The notes under the pieces are model-generated. The model searched no databases and had not been told where the DNA came from. It saw nothing but the letters and a program-made list of their open reading frames with translations. Positions 1 to 21,042 of a stretch of DNA of 64,000 bases are shown here, one piece after another. How positions within the stretch are numbered: position 1 is the first letter of the stretch; every line of letters starts with the position of its first letter. The translations under genes and the position numbers were made by a program. Source of the stretch: Lutjanus erythropterus (Eukaryota; Chordata; Actinopteri; Lutjaniformes; Lutjanidae); contig CM034599.1 in the NCBI GenBank assembly GCA_020091685.1, positions 24,923,922-24,987,921 on the forward strand, read 5' to 3'.

Positions 1-29
1 ACTGTTGTTAAAATGACATTACATTTGGT

Positions 30-180
30 GAAGTGTGTGTATGACTTGTTTAGGACTAGAAACTCAAAGTCTTGGGACTTGCCTTGTCTTAACTTGAGAC
101 TTGTGTACAAAGACTTTAGACTTACTTGTGATTGGTCCCACATCTGGTCTTTTGAAAATTTGACTTGTTAAAGGAGGAAA
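30..180. repeat. ACTTG-rich interspersed repeat
   Basis: Repeated ACTTG / GACTT / AGACTT words (for example GGGACTTGCC, GAGACTTGTG, AGACTTACTTGTGATTGG) in a pattern I recognise from dispersed fish repeats. Boundaries are approximate. Confidence 0.4.
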
Positions 181-399
181 AGCACGGTTCCAATGGCTCC
201 ACTCTATCCAAGTATCCTAGTAAGCTGTGACTGTGACTCACCGGGCCCAAAAAACAGGACTTTGATACTGAATCCAGCCATCATCAGTTCTGTTTACACC
301 TGCGCTCTTCCTCCTGTGACATGTAAGAATGTCTTCAGGAAATGCATGTGATAATGGGGCATAACTAAGAGGAGGGTGAGGTCACACGTTAAAACTAAA

Positions 400-624
400 T
401 AATTTAAATCAGGCATGTCCAAACTGTTCCATAAAGGGCCATGTGGCTGCAGGTTTTCATTCCTACCAAGCCGGAGCACACCAGGCTTGACTCATTTAAT
501 CAACTGATTTCAGTCTTCAAACAGCTGATTAGTTGAATCAGGTGTGCTGTAGACTGGTTGGAACAAAAACCTGCAGCCACTCTGCCCTTTATGGAATAGT
601 TTGGACATGTCTGATTTAAATAAT
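400..624. mobile_element. Palindromic MITE (hAT-like)
   Basis: Near-perfect inverted arms. The left arm ATTTAAATCAGGCATGTCC followed by AAACTGTTCCATAAAGGGC is mirrored at 565-622, with GCTGCAGGTTTT and AATCAGGTGTGCT also mirrored. It is a non-autonomous fold-back DNA element with no open frame. The hAT assignment is from familiarity with similar fish elements. Confidence 0.7.
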
Positions 625-874
625 CTGTGAAGGGCCACCTATAAATGCCCCCAAATGTTGCTAATTTCCAACTGCCTTTACTTATTTTTAATCCAGTGTG
701 ATATAATTAAAACTGGAACATGTTTGGATATCATTCTGTAGCAAAAATACATTTGTTGAACACACCCCTGCCCACTCAGGTGATTTCAGTTTGGAGCCTG
801 ATTATCCCTCTATCCCAGTGTGGGCTTGTAACTGCGTCAGTTAGACAACTTACACCTTTATCATTCCTACAGTA

Positions 875-1066
875 TAGACCTTTCTCACGGCAGACATTTT
901 GACATGTCACGGCAGGAATTAATAACAAAATGTGTCCCAGTGAGCCAGCACATACAATACCAACCCGGACCAACCCTAAGTGGAATGCAGCCATCATGAA
1001 CGTTATTAAATATACCTGTGCCTTCCTGCTATGACATGTCAAAATGTCTATAGTGAAAAAGGTCTA
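875..1066. mobile_element. MITE with about 44-bp terminal inverted repeats
   Basis: The left arm TAGACCTTTCTCACGGCAGA (875-894) continuing through CATTTTGACATGTCA is mirrored at 1022-1066. The element is about 192 bp with no coding capacity. A weaker half-copy of one arm (TGTGACATGTAAGAATGTC) lies at about 314-336. Confidence 0.7.
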
Positions 1067-1995
1067 TTCACTGAGTTCAACTAATTTCATCCTTGCAGAG
1101 ACAATAAACAGGTCACCACTTAGAGAATACCACTCCATGTTTAATTACAGACTCTCACATAAGAAATACAGGTAAAATTTATATCTGCAATCTGTCATAG
1201 TAGTCAACATCAACTCATCTGAGCTGTGTCTTTACACTCCTATAATAACTGCATGTAATATAAAAAAATCTTTCCACCTTAAAGCACAACAGAATATAAC
1301 AGATTATTCAGCATCAATTCATTCAGTAACATATAATCATAAAATATTCTGCTTCCTGCCATTCAATCAATCGGATGCATAATTATGTGAATAAATCCCA
1401 AAATTGGACTCTTTAATCCCTGATGTAGGATAAACTTTTACAATGCTTTTCAAATTATAGTTAAACAATAAAGGATGGGACAGAGAGGGGGCAAAGTAAT
1501 TGGATAGTGAAGTGGATAATTTCCTGTGACAAACAGACCCCAAAATTTCAACTAAACCATCAACAAATCCAATTTGTCTTTTTCCATTTCAGCTATAACT
1601 CACCAAGGCTGCATTGATCAAAACACGCTTGTTTAGGGACATTAACACAAAACATTTCAAAAAACTCTTGTCAATGTAGCTAGTTTAACATGAGACCAGA
1701 AAGAAATACTATGATATAGTATGAAAGTTTGGTGTGAAAAATAACACGCATGTTGGTGAGTAGATGAAATGTGGATTCCTAGTCATTGTGTGCAATCTAT
1801 AATAAATGCATTTAAAAAACTAACTGAATGTATCCCACGGCAAAGGAGAGGAGGGGACTCTGAAAATGTACGACAGTATCACACTTCAACTCATTGTACT
1901 TTCAAAGAAAGCTGCACACTAATAACTGATGAGTTTCTGTATTTGAGTTTTAGGAGGCAAGTTGGCTTGGCTGCTAAAATGATGAGTTTATACGA
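1067..1995. other. Gene-free AT-rich stretch
   Basis: No exon, RNA gene or repeat I can name. It lies downstream of smad4 and could be distal 3' UTR or intergenic. Confidence 0.5.
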
Positions 1996-2715
1996 TTAAA
2001 GGAATAGCTTAGATAAATGTACTTCTGTGGACGGAGTCAGCAGCAAAACATTTTGGCCACTTAAAAAAGTTATTTAAAAAGAAGAGAGTATCTAAAAAGA
2101 GTATTTTTGCTGCTTCACCTTGTTGCCAAACAACCTTTTCTGACATGCCAAATATCACAGAAGACATAATCAGTTATTTTATCTCACAGAACACAGGAGT
2201 TGCTGATCTACTGCTGCCTCAATCTGTTAGGTTGTGTTATTGTATGACTATGATGAATTCCACCTAACCCTTTAAAATACCATAATCACAAAATAACACA
2301 AACTAACCAATTTAGGCAGCAGCAGACCAGCAACTCCTGTGTTCTGCCAAGTAAAATTTAATGGTTTTGCCAGTGGAGTTTGGCTACTTTGGAGAGAGCG
2401 GTTTACATTATGGCATTTCCTGATGGAAAAGTTTGCCTGACCGCAAGGTAAAGCGATGAAAATATTCTAAATATAGTGTACACTTATTGTTTAAGGTGAC
2501 TCACCACTGGTGAAAAAGTAAGATCAACATGGACCTTTTTTTTAAGTGGTAAAAATATATTTTTTTGCTGACCCTGTCTGGTACATTGCTTAGCTTCAGT
2601 GCTGATACTCCTCTTTGCTTCCTGGGGATGTGCCTTCCACCATCTACTGTAGGTAACACAGACAGATTAGTACCTACTACAACTCCACTTCATATAATCA
2701 GAACTATACCTTTAA
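1996..2715. mobile_element. TTAA-ended palindromic MITE, copy 1 (full length)
   Basis: TTAA at 1996-1999 and 2712-2715 flank inverted termini AGGAATAGCTT / AGGTATAGTTC. Subterminal arms include GACCCTGTC, GCTTAGCTTC and CTACTGTAGGTAA. The centre is a second palindrome: ACACAGGAGTTGCTGATCTA (about 2190) and its mirror near 2330. The TTAA target and AGGG-type end suggest a non-autonomous piggyBac-like element. Related copies lie at 20237, 28393 and 60185. Confidence 0.65.
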
Positions 2716-3997
2716 ACTGGTTAATATACATCAGTTATCACTGTGTAGTCTCCCTCTGTGTGCCTTTATTGCTGTTCTCGTAAACCAGCAACAGACAACA
2801 CATCAGTGCTGGTCTCTCTTCAGACAGTCCAGTTTCTCCATGTAATGTAATGCAGGGCAAGTGAATTACTCTATTTTAGAAAGGGGGGCAGGGATAATAG
2901 GGGTGTATCTGCCATTAAAAGTCATGCAAACACTGACATGCAGTTCAAAAACAAAGTTATTTACATGGATTAAAAAGAAAAGTAAATTGCAATCAAAAAG
3001 AAAACGACTGCAAAAAAGAACAGCCAAAAGAAACCCTACAGATGTGTGTAAATGTCTACAGTGTGAAAGGGCAAAAGCAGATTTTAAAAAGGTGTCTTAG
3101 TGTTACATACTGTATGTTTTCAATACAAATGCATCACGATGTTGCCTCTGCTCACAATCCTACATAAAATATAAACCAACCTATTCACTCCCTTATTCAT
3201 GTCGCAGGACAACCATCTCAAAATAAGGGTTACTGAATTAAAAACAAGTAAAGTGCTAAAAAAAATAATACAAATCAATTAATAAAAGTAACAAAATAAA
3301 ATCAAGAAAATATATCAATATTGCTGGGAAACTCTTAAATTCTCTTATCTTTGTCAGTAAACTATACACAAGAGACCTGGATCAAGTAGTATAGAAGTGG
3401 CCTGCAAGTCATAAGAAATTTAAGTACAATGATTATCAACTCATATGGAGACTGTTGGGTACTTGGAGATAAAAACTAACAGAATTGAAATGAATAAAAG
3501 TAAACATAATTAACTTTAAAATTCAATCAAATTAAAGTTGACTGGGGCAAAGTCCAGCAGCTGACTGGACGTGTCGCTCTCATGATCACACCAGACTCAC
3601 AGTATGTTTCTGATTAGTACTTTGGTTTGCCAAAACATTGATAAACCCTGTTCATTGTACTCTGATGAAATCCCTCGACATCTGACATCAACTGTCTGCC
3701 TCTTCTCCGCTTTCTTATTTCAATGAGACTGAACCAGTTTTTATAGTTTTTTTTTTTCCTGAAAATCTTTTTGCTCTCCACGAGAAAGTGAGAAAAGTCA
3801 AACAGTGCACAGAAGGAGTATGAGATTCATCTTTTGTGGCAGCATAAAAGAGGGCAATCTCCAAAACAGTAACCATACCTGAAACAGAGTGCAGACGACC
3901 ATGGTGTAAAGTGACCAATGATGAACGATCACTTAAAATGAGCATCTCCTCATCATTCGTGTTATTTGAGTGAATGAATAACCGATATAATCACAGC
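2716..3997. other. Gene-free AT-rich stretch
   Basis: No supported gene. A short plus-strand open frame at 2861-3100 is Lys-rich because the DNA is A-rich and shows no family match. Confidence 0.5.
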
Positions 3998-5064
3998 TAA
4001 AGGCCTTTGCACACTAAGTCTGTATTTTTCATTGCACACAGAAGCTGATGCATATTGTTATGCTATTTGATGTGAAAATTCACCAAACAAAATGAGGAAA
4101 GTCAAGCAGTTAGGATGATTTTGTGGTCCTTGTTCTCACTTCTAGGATAGTTTGTCTGAGGTCTCTTCAAGCTGCGGACCAAGCTGGAAAGAAAGGTGGA
4201 CTTGTCTGACGCTGCTATCACTCCATCTCTCACTCCTTTCTCATTTACTCTCTTGTTTCTCTCCACTTGAGGTACCTCCCTAAGCCGGCGTCACTCTCTG
4301 CCTGGGTCTTGCATTTTGCAGAGTGGCAACCTGAAGGGGCTGAGTTGTCTGCCTTCTCTGTTTCCTATAGTCATCATCATTCACCGGATGTGGGGAGGAA
4401 AAAAAAAAAAGTTCTGAAACCTAAATGACAGATTGAAGTTTCAGTGTTGGTATGTACCCATGATTGGCAAAACACAACATCATATTTATTTTTAAACATG
4501 CAATAGTATGCGTAATTTTATATTGCTGTAATGGTAGTGTTGGGGTGATATGGCTGTATATACCATTCAACAGTACAAAATGTGTCCACTGGTAAAGATT
4601 TGGCAATACTATTTCCACTATGGGAGCTATTCTTGTGAATCCACCTGCTTCAGACGGTAACACGACTTGGGCAGCAGGACCGCTTACCACACTCTAATGC
4701 AATGTAATCAACAGTTAACGGCGGTAACACACCTCTAAACTGGATCACCAGCCACCTGAGAGGTAGCGTGTGACAAGGAAACATGGACAGGGAGGCATCC
4801 CAACCATTTATTTGCACCTGTTACCCTTAAAACCTGTAGCACTTAAAGAGTATGGGGAATCTTAAAGCTTTCCATTATGAAAGAATGTTGGTTTTACTCT
4901 TTTGAGTCTTTCGTGTTTTGATAATTGCACAAAATCATATGAATGAACAATATCTGCTGTTGGACACATTTCTACAGTTGGACAATATATACCACCATAT
5001 TGCCAAATCCTAACATGCAACAATTTCAGACGAAAAATAAGGATTTGGTGTGCAAAGGCCTTAA
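3998..5064. mobile_element. MITE with GGCCTTTGCACAC termini, interrupted by an inner element
   Basis: TAAAGGCCTTTGCACACTAA (from 3998) is mirrored by a right end reading TAAGGCCTTTGCACACCAAA on the minus strand (to 5063). The arms also share TATTTTTC. Between them sits another inverted-repeat element (4541-5004), so the structure is nested. Confidence 0.6.
4541..5004. mobile_element. Inner MITE nested in the 3998-5064 element
   Basis: About 50-bp imperfect inverted arms: GGTGATATGGCTGTATATAC on the left, and on the right (minus strand) GGCAATATGGTGGTATATAT; both continue to AATGTGTCCA. No open frame of note. Confidence 0.55.
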
Positions 5065-6111
5065 ATTAGTGAAAACAGATATACTGTATCACTAATGGGT
5101 AATTTGACTTATGTCGTGATGTCATTAACACCTCCAAAACACCTGCATTAGTATAGCTGCGATGTGTGGAGAAGGATGCTAAACCTCAACCGGGGGCTCT
5201 ACATTTAGTCCAAAATCTTTTTTAAGAAAGGTGGGGATAAAAAACATTTGTCATCAGACACCCATCAAACCCACAGCCAGTTTCGGGGTCCAAACCTGTA
5301 GTTTGACAATACCTGACCTGTAAGAGTCCATAGACTTGACCATGTTTCAGTTCAGAGATTGAGAGTCGGTTTCAGGCGTGGTGCATGTCATCTCAATCTG
5401 CGATACTTGTGGATGGCTGTGAGTCTCTCATATGACTGGATTCAGCAGGGTGGTCCCCAGCCCTGGCCAGTGTCTGACAGGCAGCAATCAGTGTGAGGCC
5501 TCAGAGCACTGCTGCTTTTCTATTCAGCCTGACAGCTGACTGAACCTGCTCGTCATTGCAGGTGTGATGCAGTCTGTTAACAGTTTGAATGAAAACTGAC
5601 ACAAAAGAAAATGAGCAGTGCTCTGGTACACTGGACAATGGACATGAGAGCCTTTCTGCACAGCATCTCATCCCACAGCTGTCTTCATATTATTCAGTGA
5701 ATCTAACATCTGTCAGTAGTTGGTGGTTGTGGACTTCAGGGACGCTGAGTAGTCGGTGTACATTCCAGTTTAAATAGGATCTGCAGGTCATCTATGTGCA
5801 TGTTGTGGTGTTTTGTAACTGTAGTTATAAGTGATGTCTTTTTCTAGTCCTACAGTTCATCATTCCAGTCATCACAAATCAAAGCCATCTATGAAAAATA
5901 TAGAGAAATATATTTTTAATATATGGCTTTGGCTTATTTTAGTGCCACTCTTGCTTAAAAAGTAGGGGCCACAGTGCACACAGGTGCCTCAAACACACCA
6001 CAAAGTATTTTTTTCAGCTGTTTCACAGGCTTCTCCATGCAGAAAAGTTCACTGAGGAAGACTTTCAATTTCCACTGTACGTCACAGTGTGATGCTGCAG
6101 CTGTAAAGACC
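5065..6111 (-). other. smad4: Presumed smad4 3' UTR
   Basis: AT-rich sequence directly after the stop with no supported reading frame. A minus-strand ATTAAA (5915-5920), about 190 nt past the stop, is a possible early poly(A) signal. Vertebrate smad4 transcripts often have long 3' UTRs, so the true end could lie further left, beyond the transposon relics at 3998-5064. AATAAA candidates on the minus strand occur at 4807-4812 and 2765-2770. Confidence 0.35.
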
Positions 6112-15567
<9,456 letters not shown>

Positions 15568-15860
15568 CTGAAGTTAGCTGGTGTGGCAGCTAGCAGAGGA
15601 GCGCCGCCTCTGTACCAAGTTACCGTGCCGACGGGGCCAGCGGTGGGGCTGTGCAGATCCTGTACGCCTCCTGGGTTATCACTTTCACCAGCTGTTTACG
15701 CAAACATGGTGGGAAAAGTCCGCAAACTGTAGCCTTACATCCTCAAAACCAGAGCGCGAATCAAACCGGAGTCAAATCTCAGATTTCGTGTCAAGCCCCG
15801 ACCCACTTCACTCGCGTCTCACACTATTTCCTCCAATGGCGCGCTACGCATGCGTGAAAT
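15568..15860 (-). promoter_or_regulatory. smad4: Putative smad4 CpG-rich promoter and untranslated exon 1
   Basis: This is the only CpG-dense stretch between the first coding exon and the AT-rich DNA beyond 15.9 kb. It holds a palindromic NRF1-like site ACGCATGCGT (15846-15855) and a CCAAT (15833-15837). On the minus strand a donor CAG|GTAGCC falls at 15568/15567 and could join the acceptor at 13388, giving a non-coding first exon as in other smad4 genes. The start site and donor are inferred. Confidence 0.5.
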
Positions 15861-16755
15861 GAGACACGGGTTTGTCAACTGTTAATACAGTTCATAATTA
15901 TTTTAAATACCACTTGTGCTATCAAAGCTACCAAATTATATATTACGATTGTTAATACAGGTGCCGGTATTACTATTACCACTACTACTAAGTTAAATTG
16001 CTTCCACTACATTTATGGCAAGTAATGTCAGAACTGCTACAGTTTATTTTTATTTCTGTGCCATGCCAAATATCTGGCCCATCCCACATAGGATTACAAG
16101 ACACCACATATTACAAAACACATATCTTAAAATAAAAATTACCACATCATAAGTACTATATAGTCTCTCAAAAACAGTGGACAACATATTTGAAATAAAT
16201 TTTAATTGAACTGTAGACTGTGAAAAAAATTATAACAAACCTACAATTTACTTTTAGAAACAGCTTTTTTTTCTCATCTCAGGCTTTGTCCATGTAACCA
16301 ACTAATCTAAATGTTTCATATGTGCACTTCTAACTCAGTCTTTGTGCATCAGCCAAAGTCTTGTGTGGTTCCCATCACAAAGGGCAATAGAAAACGACTA
16401 AAAAGCACACTGAACAAATCTGCTTTTCTTCTGCCACACCGACATATTGTCAAGTTTTAACCGTGAGTGGTCTGATACCAGATCTCAGGTGGGCACATAA
16501 GGACTTTTGTTTTTCAGATAAATTCTATACAACAAAATTTTCAATACCATATTCATATTTTATCATCCTAAATGAACACAACTATGTCTTAGTGTATATA
16601 TCATCAGCCAATTGATCTTTATACTAAATAAGCACAGATTCTCTGGACTGAATGATTTTGAAGAATATAATGTGTAGTCCAGGGCATCACTGCAGCACAG
16701 CAATATTTAATTTAAAGTGGTATTTTGACAAACTGCATTTTTGGTCAGATTTCAA
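15861..16755. other. Gene-free stretch upstream of smad4
   Basis: AT-rich DNA with no coding or repeat signal I can name. Confidence 0.5.
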
Positions 16756-17110
16756 TTAAAGGGATCGTTCACCCAAAAATGAAAATTCAGTCATTATCTA
16801 CTCACCCTCATACTGATTGAAGGATTCAGTTTTCAAACTTAAAAAAACAACTGAATAAACATAAACTACCTCCATACTGCGTGTCTGGTATAATCCAAAT
16901 CTCCTAAAGCCATGCCAAGATGACCTGAAAGATATCATTTACACCATGTGTTTAGCCTAAATCTTCACTGTAGATCCGTAGCCTGGAGCCATGTTCATGT
17001 GCACACGGTTTGAACTGGGTGTGTGAACAAGTGAACAGCGCATTGGGTTGTAGGAGACTTGGATTATGCCATACGAGCAGTATGGAGGCATTTTATGTTT
17101 ATTTTTTTTT
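16756..17110 (+). mobile_element. TTAAAGGGAT-type repeat (family A), copy 1
   Basis: Begins TTAAAGGGATCGTTCACCCA and then AAAATGAAAATTC with ACTCACCCTCA, the typical left end of a widespread fish DNA repeat. It shares GGAGACTTGGATT and AGTATGGAGGCATTTTA with a second copy at 49780-50025. The right end is not clear. Confidence 0.6.
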
Positions 17111-17225
17111 CAGTTGCTTTTTTTCCCTTTGAAAACTGGTCACCATTCACTTACATTGTTTGATTCTTCAACACTGTTTTCCTGTGAAACTTCAGCAGTG
17201 TTTTATGGACTAAAAAAAACAAGCA

Positions 17226-19086
17226 TTGTGGTAGCAGGTGGATTGTGAATCCTTCCCACTTCTCAGGCATGTATAATGACACTCATTGGCCTCAAGGTCA
17301 TGTTGCAAAATCAAATTTTAGCAATTATTTAAAAAATGGCATAGAGCCAAAATTGTTCTGCATTTTAACCTGTCAAGTCATCAGCAACTGGTCTTGCAGG
17401 TCTTCTTAACAATGCAATTAATATATTTTCACTAATATGGACAAGAGTCATGACCCTGTTGGTGGGGGGCATTGTAACACACACGCACACACAAAAGTAA
17501 ATTAAGCTGAATTAAGTTAAAAGTCATTTAAATTTAGTGAAATAGGTTCATTTTCTAACAGAAAAGTATGTCAACACAGGCGATCCGAATGCCTGCATTA
17601 GGCCATGTGGATCAGGGGCAATTGTAACACGGTGATCTTGCAGCCAAGATAAAATCTTGTTTGCTACCTAATATAATACCAACTATGTTAGCATAGTTTA
17701 TTCATGGTCATTTTTAACCCATAATCTAGAGATAAAATTGGTGTAAATTCGCAGTGTTTTAAACTTTTGACAGTGGGAGAAAAATAGACTGTACATCCAA
17801 AAAGTAACTTTCATACTTAAAAATAACTTTTGTAGTTGAAAACTTTTGCCGAGGTGAAATGATCCTGCTCCTTTTCCACGGGCAGCGAGAGAGTCCTGCT
17901 GAGCATGTGCGGAGTAACTGTCATCGCTCTAGCAGGTTTATGATTGGAGGAACTGAGTGTTTTACAACTGCCACCAGTCTTATACATCAAGAAGTCCTTA
18001 TGAGTACAGACATACCTACATATTATCTATGCATGTCCACATTAACATCCATATATTGTATGTGTATCCAGGAATTAGTAGACTAATAATCATGTACTGT
18101 GTACAAGCTACTGCACAGTAAGTTTTAGAGGATAAAACCATGCAGCTACTGTGACACAGAATGACATCTTATATTTTTTTTTTATGTAATTGCATATGAG
18201 CAGCTGTAAACTTGTGATTCTCAGCAGAGGGAAATGTTTCCAGATCCATTTAAATCTCTGTGTAACTTACATCGTATAAAGAGACAGTTACAATCTGCTG
18301 CATCACAGATGCTCATTTCACACATTATTTTCTTCTCTGTACTTAACGAGGTGCTAATTAGTTAAGTGAAATCAGCCGCTGTGAGTTTTAGTTGGAATGA
18401 AAACTCGACACTGTTTATCCTTGATTATTTTCCACTTTCGTTTTACCCTCTCTACATTAATGAGAATATAAAGGCACACTCACACGTACACATGCTGAAG
18501 TTTAAATGCCTGACCGGTTACCAATTTGTCCCAATTATATATGTGAATATTATGTACTGACAAGCCACACAATGATGATTAATTATCAGCTTCTGTAGCT
18601 AATGTACTTGCCATGCTCACATAATTTGACTTTAATTGTCTATCATCTCTCTTGCTCATTGTTTTCCTTCTTATCTCTCCCTCTTTTAGCCATATTCTCT
18701 GTTTCTTTCTTTCAAGTAAATCATTGAGGAAGTCAATAAGGCAATTGTTTTCCTTCAGTTCTCTGTGCTTCGCTTTCTTTTTCACTTGTCAGTTGTCCTG
18801 TATTCTCATTTCTCTGGCTCACTTAAAGTATTACTCATCTCTTTCTCCCTCTCACTATGCCCAAAATAACCACTTATTGTGTGGCCTTGTTCTTTTTAAT
18901 ACTTTTCATTCAGCATATGACAGAGACAGCAGCAAAGAGAGATAAATGAATTACATGCAAAACTGACAGTCTTGATGAATCACATTAAAGAGGAGCTGAA
19001 TTTATCATTGTCACATATGTTTGCATAAACATATTGATAAAGGGTACTGGGTGCAAGAAGAAGATAAAAGTCCTTTCTTTATAGAA
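17226..19086. other. Gene-free stretch
   Basis: No exon found. The stretch 18366-18560 is comparatively complex and repeat-free; the rest is AT-rich with pyrimidine runs at 18640-18850. Confidence 0.5.
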
Positions 19087-19575
19087 GACCTGGGCAAAAT
19101 GCGGCCCGGTGGCCTGATGCAGACCACTGAAAGGTTTCATGTGGCCCACAAGGACATCATGGAAATACCAAAAATTAAACATCTAGCAAAAATCAGTCAA
19201 TAGCATTGTGCTTACCATTAATCTGTTATCAGGCCTTTATTTTGAAAGGGGTCAGTGCTGTGTTCATCAGTAATGATAATGAACTGAACCTTTTATATTA
19301 AACTGTAACTTCATTCACTCAATACTGTACATCATTGTTGGTTATGTTGTTCTTCTACTTTACGCTGCAACAAAATATTAGACCACAGTTCATCACATGG
19401 AAATTAAGAAAGGGTGACCAACAATAGATTTGGCCTATGTAGAGCACTTCTGACCATTACATTATTAGAGATTTGGCCATTATTAGGACCTTACATCATT
19501 TGTGTCTTGCCCACGGCAGCCTGATCAACTTCTCATGTGGCCCCCCATGACAAAATAATTTCCCACCCCTGCTAT
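19087..19575. mobile_element. hAT-like relic with CTGGGCAAAATGCGGCCC end
   Basis: The left end CCTGGGCAAAATGCGGCCCG and the internal words CATGTGGCCC / ATGTGGCCCCCCATG near the right end (to CCCACCCCTGC) are typical of hAT-derived fish repeats. No transposase frame remains. Confidence 0.5.
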
Positions 19576-19989
19576 ATAGATATACAAACAGAAAAATACT
19601 TCCCCAGTTGACCAGCAGAGAGCAGTAAACACAAGTTTATAAACTCTGTGATGCACTGGTGTCCTCTGAGCAGGCAACAGGGTTGGCGGAAATCAAAAGT
19701 GTGATAATTTTGTGATGAGTTTTTATGCTTGATTTGGTGAGAAAAATATTGGAATTAATGTTTTGTAGTAATCAAATTCAGATATTTGGTAGCAAATCAA
19801 TTCCTGACAAGCAAGTGAACATAAGTCCCAGGCTGTGTGTGTCAAAGCATAGGATATCAGTTATAAACATAATGAAGCATACAGTTCTCTGATGTGTTGA
19901 TAAGTATGTAAACATGCTTTAAGCTGTATTTATCATTTGTCATATCAAAACAGACTGCGATGTCAAGCAGACAAAAGCTTAAACATATT

Positions 19990-20236
19990 ACGAGGAGTTT
20001 TTAACTGTGAATGATTATGAAACAGTTTAACGCTGAAGCCTCTATATGACCTACATAAGCAGAATAAACGAGACCATCCGTGAGGAGATTGGCTGTTTCT
20101 ATATAGTTGTTCTTAATGCCTGCCACTGGATCAGATTCTCTGTGAAATCAGATGAAACGATTTACAGCGTGCATGCTGGAAGAGCCCGTGTTTACATTTT
20201 CCCAGGCAAAGTTACAGTGAATAGAACATTATCCAG
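19990..20236 (+). repeat. Interspersed repeat family B, copy 1
   Basis: Shares long segments with 56921-57130, including GACCTACATAA, CTGCCACTGGAT, GAAATCAGATGAAAC and TTTTCCCAGGCAAAG. The right edge meets the TTAA element at 20237. No coding signal. Confidence 0.75.
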
Positions 20237-21042
20237 TTAAAGGGATAGTTCAGATAATTTAATGTGCTGTTGTATGAGGTACTTATTATCAGTGTATTAG
20301 CTACAGTAGATGGCGCCCACAGTTTGGACAGGTAGAGAGGAGAACCAGCATGGAAGCTAAGCAATGTGCTGGTGTGGACAGGGTCAGCAACAAAAGGTAT
20401 TTTAGCTATGAGACACTGCTGTTTCAGGAGCCAATATAAGCCAAATATCACTCTCTCCAAACCAGCCAAACTCCGTAGGTGGAATGAGTAATTTTACCTC
20501 ACAGAACACAGGAGTTACTGGTCTGCCGCTGCCTCGATAATTTGGTTTGTTAGTTTTATTGTGTTACTGAGATGGTTTAGAAAGGAGAGTTCAGATTCAC
20601 TGAATTCACACAATAACATAAACTCACAGATTGAGGTAGCAGTAGAACAGCCCGTGTTCTGCAAGGGAAAATGACTGATTTCACCCATGAACTTTGGTTG
20701 GATAGTGATATCTGGCTTATATAATGGCTGTTTCCCATCAGAAAAGGCTTTATGGTGGCAAAGTATAGCAGTGAAAATATTCTTTAGTAAATAATAATTA
20801 ATGAATATAACGTACACTTAAACTGATACTGATTTTTTGAGGTGAACCTTTTTTGACGTGGTTAAAATACCTTTTGCGGCTGACTAAATCCATAGCAGTA
20901 CATTGCTTAGCTTCCATTATGGTACTCCTCTCTGCTTCTCCTGAACGGGGCCGAGCTGACTGCCATCTACTGTCAGTAATACACTGACTATTGATAAGTA
21001 CCTCATACAACCCCACTTCAAATAATCCAAATTATCGCTTTA
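20237..21042. mobile_element. TTAA-ended palindromic MITE, copy 2
   Basis: The left end TTAAAGGGATAGTTCAGATA and right end (minus strand) TAAAGCGATAATTTGGATTA are followed by mirrored arms: TTGTATGAGGTACTTAT, ACAGTAGATGGC/TGACAGTAGATGGC and GAAGCTAAGCAATGT. The interior carries ACACAGGAGTTACTGGTCTG and its mirror as in copy 1. The right target base differs (TTTA rather than TTAA). Confidence 0.7.

Noticed and set aside
2861..3100. 79-codon Lys-rich frame resembling a nuclear basic peptide
   Set aside because: Lysines arise from A-rich DNA. No conservation argument, and the segment lies downstream of smad4.
15581..15862. Plus-strand 93-codon frame in the smad4 promoter block, suggesting a second divergent gene
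   Set aside because: No domain and CpG-rich chance frame; no further plus-strand exons follow.
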